DNA from: Actinomycetes bacterium
Lineage (GTDB): Bacteria > Actinomycetota > Actinomycetes > Mycobacteriales > Mycobacteriaceae
Assembly: GCA_023416315.1 (NCBI GenBank)
Contig: JAEZIA010000093.1
Location: 1 to 19,190, forward strand
Length of the DNA stretch: 19,190 nt
Reading direction: 5' to 3'
Shown: positions 1-6,367 of the stretch, piece by piece
Layout: each line of letters opens with the position of its first letter
Numbering within the stretch: the stretch's first letter is position 1
The notes under the pieces: generated by a model
Database searches by the model: none
Seen by the model: only the letters and a program-made list of their open reading frames with translations
Told to the model about the DNA's origin: nothing
Translations under genes and position numbers: made by a program

Positions 1-22
1 TAGAACCACCCCGGTATACGAT

Positions 23-110
23 TCTCGAGGTAAGAGACGGGTCGAGGAATCTGGTGAAATTCCAGAACGGTCGCGCCACTGTTGACAGTCAGACCCGAAA
101 CCCGTCAAGG
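23..110 (+). ncRNA. Cobalamin (B12) riboswitch upstream of cbtB
   Basis: Seen: the B12 box GCCACTGT at 75-82. Before it is a perfect 5-bp stem TCTGG/CCAGA (50-54 with 62-66) closing a TGAAATT loop, the usual GGTGAAA-type core. An enclosing helix CGGGTC (38-43) pairs with GACCCG (92-97). Known: this element binds adenosyl- or hydroxocobalamin and lowers expression of B12 synthesis and cobalt or B12 transport genes, including cbtAB. The segment between the B12 box and the closing helix is very short, so it is a compact version. A second ACCCG at 100-104 could compete for the same CGGGT. A small hairpin GGGA/TCCC (120-123 with 132-135) sits just before the cbtB ribosome binding site and may be the expression platform. 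The outer ends are approximate. Confidence 0.85.
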
Positions 111-149
111 TTCAATAGTGGGACGCGTAGCTCCCTGAGAGGAACACCG

Positions 150-362
150 ATGACTACTCCGCAAACACATTCCCGGTCCCGTGCCGTTGACTTGTCGGCC
201 GCCAAGGCCGTTGTCTGGCTTTCGCTGACCGCGTTCTTCGCACTGCTGGTGCTGTACTTCGTCGGTGTCGATCAGGGCGCCACCTCGGTGTTCGGCGACA
301 ACATGTACATCCATGAATTCGTGCATGACGCCCGCCACCTGCTCGGCTTCCCCTGCCACTGA
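150..362 (+). CDS. cbtB: CbtB, small cobalt transporter subunit
   Basis: A 70-residue protein with one predicted membrane helix (about residues 19-40). Its C-terminal tail is rich in metal ligands: H55, H59, H63, C69, H70. This matches the CbtB family, the small partner of CbtA in a predicted cobalt uptake system found under B12 riboswitch control. The ATG at 150 is preferred over the in-frame ATG at 54 because the latter lies inside the riboswitch, and because GAGAGGA (137-143) gives a good ribosome binding site before 150. cbtA follows after a 24-nt gap. Expected regulation is repression by cobalamin through the upstream riboswitch. Cobalt specificity is a family-level prediction and cannot be read from the sequence. 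Confidence 0.88.
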   Translation: MTTPQTHSRSRAVDLSAAKAVVWLSLTAFFALLVLYFVGVDQGATSVFGDNMYIHEFVHDARHLLGFPCH

Positions 363-386
363 GCTAGCGGGAATCGCCTCAATCAC

Positions 387-1199
387 ATGGAAAAATCAAT
401 AATCTGGCGCGGCATTGTTGCCGGCGCCCTTGCTGGCGTGCTCGGATTCATCTGGTCCAAGCTCTTCATCGAACCACTTGTCGGCCGAGCCATCGACTTC
501 GAGGACGGCACCTCCGCGGCACATGAAGCCATGGAATCGGCGGCCGCCCACGGGCACGGACATTCGCACTCGCATGAGGCGGGCGGTGAACTTTTCACGC
601 GGACCGTGCAGTCGAACATCGGCATGGGCTTCGGGGTACTGGCATTTAGCGTCGCGCTCGGCGCGTTGTTCGCCGTCGTGTTCTGTGTGGCCTACAGCCG
701 CATCAGTACCGTGTCGGCCCGCAAGCTGGCGGTGCTGACCGCCGGGGCCATGTTCATCGCGCTCTGGGTGGTGCCGGCGTTGAAATATCCGCCGAGCCCG
801 CCGGCAACCAGTCTCGACGAGACCATCAAGCAGCGTGCCCTGCTGTATCTGCTGATGGTGGTGCTGTCCGCGCTGTTCATGGTCGCCTCGGTCTATCTCG
901 CCTTCCAGCTCACGCCGAAGTTGGGCGCCTGGAACGCGACGCTGGCCGCGGGCGGTGCCTACATCGCCGCGGTCGCGATCCTGATGCTCGTCCTGCCGAC
1001 GATCAACGAGATTCCGGGGCCGATGGTCAACGATGCCGGGACGATCGTGTTCCCGGGATTCCCCGCCGTCGATTTGTATGAGTTCCGGTTGTACGCGCTG
1101 GGGACTCAGGTGATCGTCTGGGCGACGATCGGCCTGGCCGGCGGCGCGATGCTGCATCGGCTGCTCGACAGCAAGCAGCAGGAGCCCATCGCTGCGTGA
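387..1199 (+). CDS. cbtA: CbtA, cobalt transporter membrane subunit
   Basis: A 270-residue integral membrane protein with about six hydrophobic segments (roughly 8-30, 78-105, 112-130, 148-173, 182-205, 238-260). A His-rich loop at residues 55-63 alternates His with Gly or Ser and probably binds metal between helices 1 and 2. The family is CbtA, the predicted cobalt transporter subunit that goes with CbtB. The cbtB-cbtA order behind a B12 riboswitch is the standard arrangement, so the operon probably supplies cobalt for cobalamin when the vitamin is scarce. The ribosome binding site is weak (GCGGGAA). The stop overlaps the GTG of the next gene by 4 nt, so the phosphatase-like gene is probably translationally coupled. 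Confidence 0.9.
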   Translation: MEKSIIWRGIVAGALAGVLGFIWSKLFIEPLVGRAIDFEDGTSAAHEAMESAAAHGHGHSHSHEAGGELFTRTVQSNIGMGFGVLAFSVALGALFAVVFCVAYSRISTVSARKLAVLTAGAMFIALWVVPALKYPPSPPATSLDETIKQRALLYLLMVVLSALFMVASVYLAFQLTPKLGAWNATLAAGGAYIAAVAILMLVLPTINEIPGPMVNDAGTIVFPGFPAVDLYEFRLYALGTQVIVWATIGLAGGAMLHRLLDSKQQEPIAA

Positions 1200-1753
1200 G
1201 TGAGGTCGTCCGGCTGACCCTGGTGTCGCACGCCATGACCGATGCCATGGCAGCCGGGCGATTTCCGGCCGACGAACCGCTCAACGAGTTGGGGCGACGG
1301 CAACTCGACGGGCTCGATCTCGGTGCCGCCGCGACCGCGTACAGCGGCCCGGAGGCACGTACCCGCCAGACCGCCGATGTGTTGGGCCTGGCGGCGCAGC
1401 TCGACGAGCGGCTGGCCGATCTGGACTGCGCTCGATGGCGTGGGCTGGAGCTCGACGAGGTGCCGCCGCAGGAGCTCACCGCCTGGCTCATCGACCCCGA
1501 CGGCTGCCCGCACGGCGGCGAATCGATCGTGCACCTGATGGCCCGGGTGCGCGGCTGGCTTGCCGATGTCAGCCACACACCCGGCCGCACGGTCGCGGTC
1601 ACTCACCCCGCCGTGATCCGCGCGGTGATCCTCACCGCACTGGATGCCCCGCCGAAGTCGTTCTGGCGCATCGATGTCGCGCCCGCCAGCACCACCACCT
1701 TGCATTGCCGGGGGGCGGCGTGGACGCTGCGCTCAGCGGTAGCGGGGCAGTAG
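1196..1753 (+). CDS. Histidine phosphatase family protein with degenerate RHG motif
   Basis: A 185-residue protein of the phosphoglycerate mutase-like (histidine phosphatase) superfamily. The N-terminal motif, normally LVRHG, reads LVSHA here, so the catalytic His is kept but the phosphate-binding Arg and the Gly are replaced. The ARTRQTADVLG segment (the usual S/A-R-x-x-Q-T region) and the second His in VTHPAVIRAVI are present. It starts at a GTG that overlaps the cbtA stop (GTGA), which makes it the third gene of the B12-riboswitch operon. Position suggests a role in cobalamin or cobalt metabolism, for example an alpha-ribazole-phosphatase-like step, but the altered motif leaves activity open. 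Its 3' end overlaps the convergent lpqF by 21 nt. Confidence 0.8.
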   Translation: MSEVVRLTLVSHAMTDAMAAGRFPADEPLNELGRRQLDGLDLGAAATAYSGPEARTRQTADVLGLAAQLDERLADLDCARWRGLELDEVPPQELTAWLIDPDGCPHGGESIVHLMARVRGWLADVSHTPGRTVAVTHPAVIRAVILTALDAPPKSFWRIDVAPASTTTLHCRGAAWTLRSAVAGQ

Positions 1754-3064
1754 CTCGAAGACCTGCTTGATGATCATCATCGCCCAGCCGCCGGCATTCG
1801 AGCTGTGGAAGCGGGGCCAGTTGAACTGGAAGCTGACCACCCAGGCTTGACCGGTCCGGTCAACGGCGTACCAGCTGAAGGTCATTTCGCCGGGCAGGTT
1901 TCCCGCCTTGGCGCCGATATAGGGCCACTCGGCGCGATCGAGATCGATGCCCGAGGCTTCGGACATGACGTCCTTGACGGGGGCCGCCACACCGACGGCG
2001 TTGTGCTGCAGTGCGGCATGCACGCGGCAAATGTCCTCAGCGTTGCCGTACCACTCCACGCCGTAGGTCGAGGCAGGGGTGTGGGAGCGATACGGATCGG
2101 GGTCGTACGGTCGAGAATCCGCGTCGTGCAACAGAATTCCGCGGTTGGCCGGCGCGGTCGCCTTCCACTGTTCGCGCACGTCGGGATTGCCCCAACCGAT
2201 CGCGAACAGCTCCCGCATCGTCGGGAACGGTTTCATGCTCCCGGGGTCGTGGTGGCCCGCGGCGACCAGAGCCTCTTCGATCGCGGGTGTGCCCAACCGT
2301 CCGATCAGCATGTCGGTGGCCATGTTGTCGCTCGTGGAGATCATCTTGCCCGCAGCCTCGCGGACGGTGATCTGCGAACCGGGCGGCAGCTGGTCGAAGC
2401 CCGACGAACCGAGTTTTTTCAGCTCGGCGGTGATGGTGAGCTTGTCATCCCACTTCAATGTGCCTGCGGTGACGGCAGTTTCGACCGCATAGAGCACGTA
2501 GGTCTTGAAAATCGAAGCCAGCGGTAGTGATTCGGAGGTATTCGTACCGGCGACTTTTTCGCAGCGGCCGTCATTGACCTTCGACACCTGCCACGAATAG
2601 CGGGCGCCGGTGCGACTCAGCGCGGTGTCCACGTCCTGCCACGACTCGATCTTGGGCTTCTCGGTGGTGACGACGAACCGGGTCACGAAGGTGTCGTCCC
2701 CGATGCGCAGGTCGATGTCCTGGCGGGCGCCGTAGGAGGTCAGCAGGTGCAATGTGGCGACGTTCGCCCCGACTTCAACGCCGGCCAGCGTGTAGGGCCG
2801 GTCCCACCACAGCGAGTCCATGGTGTGGGCGACCGGGTCCACCATTTCCGGGGTGGCCAGCGTTTTGACGCTCTCGTTCCCGATCGGCCAGTCCGAGTTC
2901 AGCATGTCCATGACCTGCTTGGCCCGGACCCCCTGCGGGGTGTTGGTGTCGATGCGGACGCCCGCGCCGGCGTTGGCCTCCGGGGTGGGTGCCGGTGCGC
3001 AGCTGGTCGCCAGGGCCGCGGCCGTTGCGATCACGGTGGCCAGTGCCACCGCGCTGCGCCGCAC
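1733..3064 (-). CDS. lpqF: LpqF-like lipoprotein with serine beta-lactamase / DD-peptidase fold
   Basis: A 443-residue secreted lipoprotein. From the GTG at 3064 it has a basic n-region, a hydrophobic stretch and a lipobox ending at Cys22 (ALATSC). The mature protein has an N-terminal NTF2-like-sized domain followed by a class A beta-lactamase-like domain with S-I-F-K (S184, K187), SDN (S245) and a K-A-G triad near the end. The family is M. tuberculosis Rv3593/LpqF, whose substrate is not established; hydrolysis of cell-wall or ester substrates is inferred. The open frame extends to 3175, but upstream starts (TTG 3100, CTG 3091, ATG 3175) would run back into mhuD and spoil the signal peptide. 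It lies 10 nt downstream of mhuD on the same strand, so the two are probably co-transcribed. Confidence 0.85.
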   Translation of the reverse strand: MRRSAVALATVIATAAALATSCAPAPTPEANAGAGVRIDTNTPQGVRAKQVMDMLNSDWPIGNESVKTLATPEMVDPVAHTMDSLWWDRPYTLAGVEVGANVATLHLLTSYGARQDIDLRIGDDTFVTRFVVTTEKPKIESWQDVDTALSRTGARYSWQVSKVNDGRCEKVAGTNTSESLPLASIFKTYVLYAVETAVTAGTLKWDDKLTITAELKKLGSSGFDQLPPGSQITVREAAGKMISTSDNMATDMLIGRLGTPAIEEALVAAGHHDPGSMKPFPTMRELFAIGWGNPDVREQWKATAPANRGILLHDADSRPYDPDPYRSHTPASTYGVEWYGNAEDICRVHAALQHNAVGVAAPVKDVMSEASGIDLDRAEWPYIGAKAGNLPGEMTFSWYAVDRTGQAWVVSFQFNWPRFHSSNAGGWAMMIIKQVFELLPRYR

Positions 3065-3074
3065 CCGGCGTGCG

Positions 3075-3392
3075 CTACGCCTTGGAACCAGTCCCGGCAA
3101 CGTCCAACACAACCTCGAACTCGAGCAGATGGGCGCCCTTGGCCACCGGGTTCGCGCGCTCACCGGCATGCGCATGGATTGCCGGTCCGGTCGCCCACGC
3201 CTGGAACGCCTCTTCGGACTCCCAAGTGGTCACCACGAAGTAGCGGTCCTCACCTTTGACCGGCCGCAGCAGCTGAAAGCCGAGGAAACCGGGCTGGTTG
3301 TCGACGGCGTGGGCGCGGTTGGCGAACCGCTTCTCCAGTTCGGGGCCGGCGCCTGGCGGAATCTCGATTGCGTTGATCTTCACCACGGACAT
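3075..3392 (-). CDS. mhuD: MhuD, haem-degrading monooxygenase
   Basis: A 105-residue protein nearly identical over its length to M. tuberculosis MhuD (Rv3592) as I recall it. It has the dimeric ferredoxin-like (ABM) fold and the known active-site residues N7, W66 and H75 at exactly those positions. Known function: oxidative cleavage of haem to mycobilin without releasing CO, freeing iron in the cytoplasm. A TAGCCT box ends 6 nt before the ATG, so the mRNA may be leaderless. lpqF follows 10 nt downstream. I saw no IdeR-type iron box at the start. Confidence 0.95.
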   Translation of the reverse strand: MSVVKINAIEIPPGAGPELEKRFANRAHAVDNQPGFLGFQLLRPVKGEDRYFVVTTWESEEAFQAWATGPAIHAHAGERANPVAKGAHLLEFEVVLDVAGTGSKA

Positions 3393-3398
3393 GGCGCA

Positions 3399-3404
3399 AG
3401 GCTA
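3399..3404 (-). promoter_or_regulatory. Predicted -10 box, leaderless mhuD promoter
   Basis: On the minus strand TAGCCT is followed by a 6-nt spacer and then the mhuD ATG at 3392. This fits the mycobacterial TAnnnT -10 consensus at the distance expected when transcription starts on the A of the start codon. No Shine-Dalgarno sequence is visible before the ATG, which agrees with this. I did not recognise a -35 element. Confidence 0.5.
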
Positions 3405-3447
3405 CCGCGCCCGCCCGGGTCGGTGGCCGACCGCGCAAGATGAAGCG

Positions 3448-4221
3448 GTGAGCACCGAGCTGTTGACTCATCGGGGTGGCACCGGCAGGCCCATGGTGTT
3501 GGTTCACGGCCTGATGGGCCGCGGCTCCACCTGGTCGCGCCAGGTGCCGTGGCTGAGCCGGTTCGGTGCGGTCTACACCTACGACGCACCCTGGCACCGC
3601 GGCCGCGAGGTCGAGGACTGCGAGCCGGTGAGCACCGAGCGGTTCGTGGCCGATCTCGGGGCGGCGGTTGCGAGCCTTGAGGCCCCTGCGGTGCTGATCG
3701 GGCATTCGATGGGCGGTTTGCACTCCTGGTGCCTGGCCGCCGCGCGGCCGGAGCTGGTGCGCGCGCTGGTGGTCGAGGACATGGCGCCGGACTTCGTCGG
3801 CCGCACCACCGGACCGTGGGAGCCCTGGGTGCATGCCCTGCCTGTCGAATACTCCACCGCCGCGCAGGTTTTCGACGAGTTCGGCTCGGTGGCGGGACGG
3901 TACTTCCTCGAGGCGTTCGACCGGACCGCGACCGGTTGGCGGTTGCACGGTCAGCCGGCCCGCTGGCTGGAGATCGCCGCGCAGTGGGGCACTCGGGCCT
4001 ACTGGCAGCAGTGGCAGTCGGTTCGTGCGCCGACGCTGTTGATCGAGGCGGGCGACTCGGTGGCGCCGCCGGGACAGATGCGCCGGATGGCCGAGCTCGC
4101 CGGGGCGTCGGTCCGTTATGTCCGCGTGCCCGGCGCGGGTCACCTCGTCCACGACGACGCCCCGGACCGCTACCGGGACGCCGTCGAGGCCTTCTTAACG
4201 ACGCTCCCCGAGGGCGCCTGA
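3448..4221 (+). CDS. Alpha/beta hydrolase (Rv3591c-like)
   Basis: A 257-residue alpha/beta-hydrolase-fold enzyme. Visible parts are the oxyanion-hole HG in VLVHGLMGRGSTW (about residues 17-29), the nucleophile elbow GHSMGG with Ser87, an acid candidate in EAGDS, and the catalytic His in the GAGHLVHDD segment near the C-terminus. The substrate is unknown; its place beside mhuD is conserved in mycobacteria (Rv3591c next to Rv3592). The frame is open from 3298, but those codons lie antisense to mhuD. The GTG at 3448 is preferred: CAAGAT at 3436-3441 sits 6 nt before it and could be a leaderless -10 box. An alternative is the ATG at 3391. The 3' end overlaps the convergent small membrane-protein gene by 27 nt. 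Confidence 0.85.
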   Translation: MSTELLTHRGGTGRPMVLVHGLMGRGSTWSRQVPWLSRFGAVYTYDAPWHRGREVEDCEPVSTERFVADLGAAVASLEAPAVLIGHSMGGLHSWCLAAARPELVRALVVEDMAPDFVGRTTGPWEPWVHALPVEYSTAAQVFDEFGSVAGRYFLEAFDRTATGWRLHGQPARWLEIAAQWGTRAYWQQWQSVRAPTLLIEAGDSVAPPGQMRRMAELAGASVRYVRVPGAGHLVHDDAPDRYRDAVEAFLTTLPEGA

Positions 4222-4425
4222 CGACGGCCAGCTCGGGTGGTGCTCGAACCGGGTGCGGACGGCGTCGAGGTCGTGGCTGATCCGGCGGCCGTCGGCGTCA
4301 CCGCCGTCGACGAACAGGGGACCGACCATCGGAGCGCTCACGCGGAACTGGCCGGCATGCAGGCGCAGTCGGCTTACACCGAGCGCGAGCAGGGCCAATA
4401 GGAGGACGACGATTGCTATGGTCAT
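4195..4425 (-). CDS. Small membrane protein of unknown function
   Basis: A 76-residue reading frame with one strongly hydrophobic N-terminal helix (about residues 2-17) and a polar, basic and acidic tail that would lie in the cytoplasm or periplasm. I do not recognise a family. Reasons to believe it: the ATG faces the divergent regulator gene across an AT-richer 71-bp spacer, a membrane segment begins right at the start, and the tail has a normal mycobacterial amino-acid mix. Reasons for doubt: no ribosome binding site, short length, and 27 nt of overlap with the hydrolase end. A possible -10 (AAGTAT, 7 nt before ATG) exists. Confidence 0.55.
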   Translation of the reverse strand: MTIAIVVLLLALLALGVSRLRLHAGQFRVSAPMVGPLFVDGGDADGRRISHDLDAVRTRFEHHPSWPSSGALGERR

Positions 4426-4498
4426 GGCAGTAATACTTCGGGGAAAAAGATACCGCCAACAGTGGCAGTACTGACCGCATAGGATAAAATTCTGCCAT
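4424..4498. promoter_or_regulatory. Divergent control region with TGGCAG repeats before the GlxA-type regulator
   Basis: This is the spacer between the small membrane protein (minus) and the AraC-type regulator (plus). It is clearly AT-richer than its surroundings. TGGCAGTA occurs twice in direct orientation (4425-4432 and 4463-4470), and a related TTCTGCCA occurs inverted (4490-4497), so a CATGGCAG-type sequence overlaps each gene's start codon in mirror image. TAAAAT at 4485-4490, followed by 6 nt and the ATG at 4497, is a strong leaderless -10 for the regulator. The repeats could be operator half-sites for autoregulation; this is inference. Confidence 0.5.
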
Positions 4499-5456
4499 GG
4501 CTTTGGAGAGTGTGTCCGCGCTGGTTCTCGACCGCCTCGCGGTGTTCGAGTTCGGGGTGGTGTGCGAAGTCTTCGGCATCGACCGGGCCGCCGACGGCGT
4601 GCCCAACTTCGATTTCAAGGTGTGCGGTCCGCAGGCGGGTGTTCCATTGCGCACCAGTGTGGGCGCCTCCCTGGTGCCCGATCACGGCCTCGACGCGCTG
4701 ATCGGTGCCGACGTGGTGGCGGTGCCCGCCGTCACCAGTCCGGTCGAGGCGTACCCGCCGGAGGCGCTCGAAGCGCTCCGGGCCGCCCATGCCTCGGGGT
4801 CGACGATCCTGACCGTGTGTTCGGGTGTGTTCGTGGCGGGTGAGGCGGGCCTGCTCGACGGTCGCCGCTGCACGACGCACTGGATGCATGCCGACGACCT
4901 TGCCCGGCGCTATCCCTCCGCGATCGTCGACCGCAACGTGCTGTTCGTCGACGAGGGAGATCTGGTGACCAGTGCAGGCACCGCCGCCGGGATCGATGCC
5001 TGCCTGCACCTGGTCCGCCGCGAGCTCGGCAGCGCGGTCACCAACATCATCGCCCGGCGGATGGTGGTGCCACCGCAGCGCGACGGCGGACAACGCCAGT
5101 ACATCGAGCAGCCGATTCCGACACGATGTTCGGAAGGCTTTGCCCCACAGCTGGATTGGATACTGTCAAACCTCGACAAGCCGCACACGGTGGCAAGCAT
5201 GGCCCGGCGGGCCAACATGTCGGCCCGTACGTTCGCCAGGCGCTTCGTCGAAGAGGCCGGCACCACGCCCATGCAGTGGGTCACCGACCAGCGGGTGCTC
5301 TACGCTCGCCGGATGCTGGAGGAGACCGACCTGGACGTCGACCGCATCGCCGAGCGGGCCGGCTTCGGCAACGCCACGCTGCTGCGCCACCACTTTCGCC
5401 GAATCGTCGGCGTCACCCCGTCAGACTACCGGCGCCGCTTCGCACGCTCGGCCTAA
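4497..5456 (+). CDS. GlxA/FtrA-type transcriptional regulator (DJ-1/PfpI domain plus AraC HTH)
   Basis: A 319-residue protein of the GlxA family. Residues about 5-180 form a DJ-1/PfpI (class I amidotransferase-like) domain. Its elbow Cys108, in TVCSGVFVAGEAGLLDGRR, corresponds to the position used for ligand sensing in this family. Residues about 215-315 form an AraC/XylS double helix-turn-helix, ending in the typical FGNATLLRHHFRRIVGVTPSDYRRRF segment. Such proteins activate or repress neighbouring metabolic genes; the ligand here is unknown. It sits where M. tuberculosis has a PE_PGRS gene (Rv3590c), so this slot is variable between species. The gene ends convergent with mutY, and the two stop codons overlap in CTAA (5453-5456). 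Confidence 0.88.
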   Translation: MALESVSALVLDRLAVFEFGVVCEVFGIDRAADGVPNFDFKVCGPQAGVPLRTSVGASLVPDHGLDALIGADVVAVPAVTSPVEAYPPEALEALRAAHASGSTILTVCSGVFVAGEAGLLDGRRCTTHWMHADDLARRYPSAIVDRNVLFVDEGDLVTSAGTAAGIDACLHLVRRELGSAVTNIIARRMVVPPQRDGGQRQYIEQPIPTRCSEGFAPQLDWILSNLDKPHTVASMARRANMSARTFARRFVEEAGTTPMQWVTDQRVLYARRMLEETDLDVDRIAERAGFGNATLLRHHFRRIVGVTPSDYRRRFARSA

Positions 5457-6367
5457 TCTCCTTCGCCCGCAAGGGCGAACCGGCCGTCGGCGGTCTGCTC
5501 CACCAGCCCGTCCACCAGCAGCGAGTCCAGTGCGCGGTCGCGCTGTGCGGTGTCGGTCAGCCACACCACGTCCAGTTGTGTGCGCTCCACCGGAGATGTG
5601 CTGGCGCGCAATACATCCAGTAGGCGCCCGCGGACCTGCCGGTCGGTGCCGGCGTACCGCTGCGCGGGCCGGCGCCCAGCCGTGGCGGCTGGATGTCCGG
5701 CCGCGCGCCACGCGCACACGCTCAGCGGGCACACCCCACATTTGGGCGTGCGTGCCGTGCACACCGTTGCCCCGAGTTCCATCAGTGCGGCCGAAAACAC
5801 CGGGGCGGTCTCGTCATCGGGCAGTAGCGCGGCCACATCAGCGAGATCGCGTACGGCAGAGGGATTTCCGGCGTCGGCGAGGCCGTGGATGGCCCGCGCG
5901 ACCACCCGTCGCACATTGGTGTCGACAACGGGCACGCTCTGCCGATAGGCAAAGCAGGCCACGGCCCGGGCGGTGTAGGACCCGACGCCGGGCAGCGTCA
6001 GCAGCACTTCGACGTCCTCGGGCACCCGGTCGTCATGCTCGGTGGCGATTGTGATCGCGCACTCGTGCAAGCGCTTGGCCCGTCGCGGATAGCCGAGCTT
6101 GCCCCAGGCCCGCAACACGTCGGCCGCGCTGGCGGCCGCGGTCGCCGACGGTGTCGGCCATCTGGCGATCCAGTCCAGCCAGATCGGCGCCACCCGGGCG
6201 ACCGGAGTCTGCTGGAGCATGAACTCGCTGACCAGAATCTGCCATGGCGTCACCTCTGGTTTCCGCCACGGCAGGTCCCGGCGAGCGTGGGCATACCACC
6301 GGACGAGTTCGGCGGAAATGGGACTCATCTCATGCCGAACTGGACGAGGGGGCAGAATGAGCGCCAT
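5453..6367 (-). CDS. mutY: MutY, A/G-specific adenine glycosylase
   Basis: A 304-residue DNA glycosylase that removes A mispaired with 8-oxoG. Seen: catalytic Glu48 in SEFMLQQTP; a helix-hairpin-helix with LPGVGSYTARAV (about 125-137); Asp149 in VVDTNVRRV; and a [4Fe-4S] ligand set C203, C210, C213, C218. The last Cys spacing is X4 rather than the X5 of E. coli MutY. The C-terminal 80 residues are short and resemble a winged-helix tail, not the MutT-like 8-oxoG recognition domain of longer MutY proteins. The ATG at 6367 gives exactly the length I recall for M. tuberculosis MutY and aligns with its ILP N-terminus; the open frame runs further up to 6667 through canB. An alternative start is the ATG at 6328. 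The 5' end meets canB in CATG. Confidence 0.92.
   Translation of the reverse strand: MALILPPRPVRHEMSPISAELVRWYAHARRDLPWRKPEVTPWQILVSEFMLQQTPVARVAPIWLDWIARWPTPSATAAASAADVLRAWGKLGYPRRAKRLHECAITIATEHDDRVPEDVEVLLTLPGVGSYTARAVACFAYRQSVPVVDTNVRRVVARAIHGLADAGNPSAVRDLADVAALLPDDETAPVFSAALMELGATVCTARTPKCGVCPLSVCAWRAAGHPAATAGRRPAQRYAGTDRQVRGRLLDVLRASTSPVERTQLDVVWLTDTAQRDRALDSLLVDGLVEQTADGRFALAGEGD

Noticed and set aside
396..1157. 253-residue minus-strand frame opposite cbtA
   Set aside because: Shadow of the membrane protein gene, His/Arg/Gln-rich, no start signal.
1027..1705. Minus-strand frames opposite the histidine phosphatase gene
   Set aside because: Ser/Arg-rich shadows; the plus-strand product has family motifs.
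3393..3411. Possible IdeR iron box before mhuD (contains AGGCTA)
   Set aside because: Only the central six bases fit; the flanks that should read TTAGGT and ACCTAA do not.
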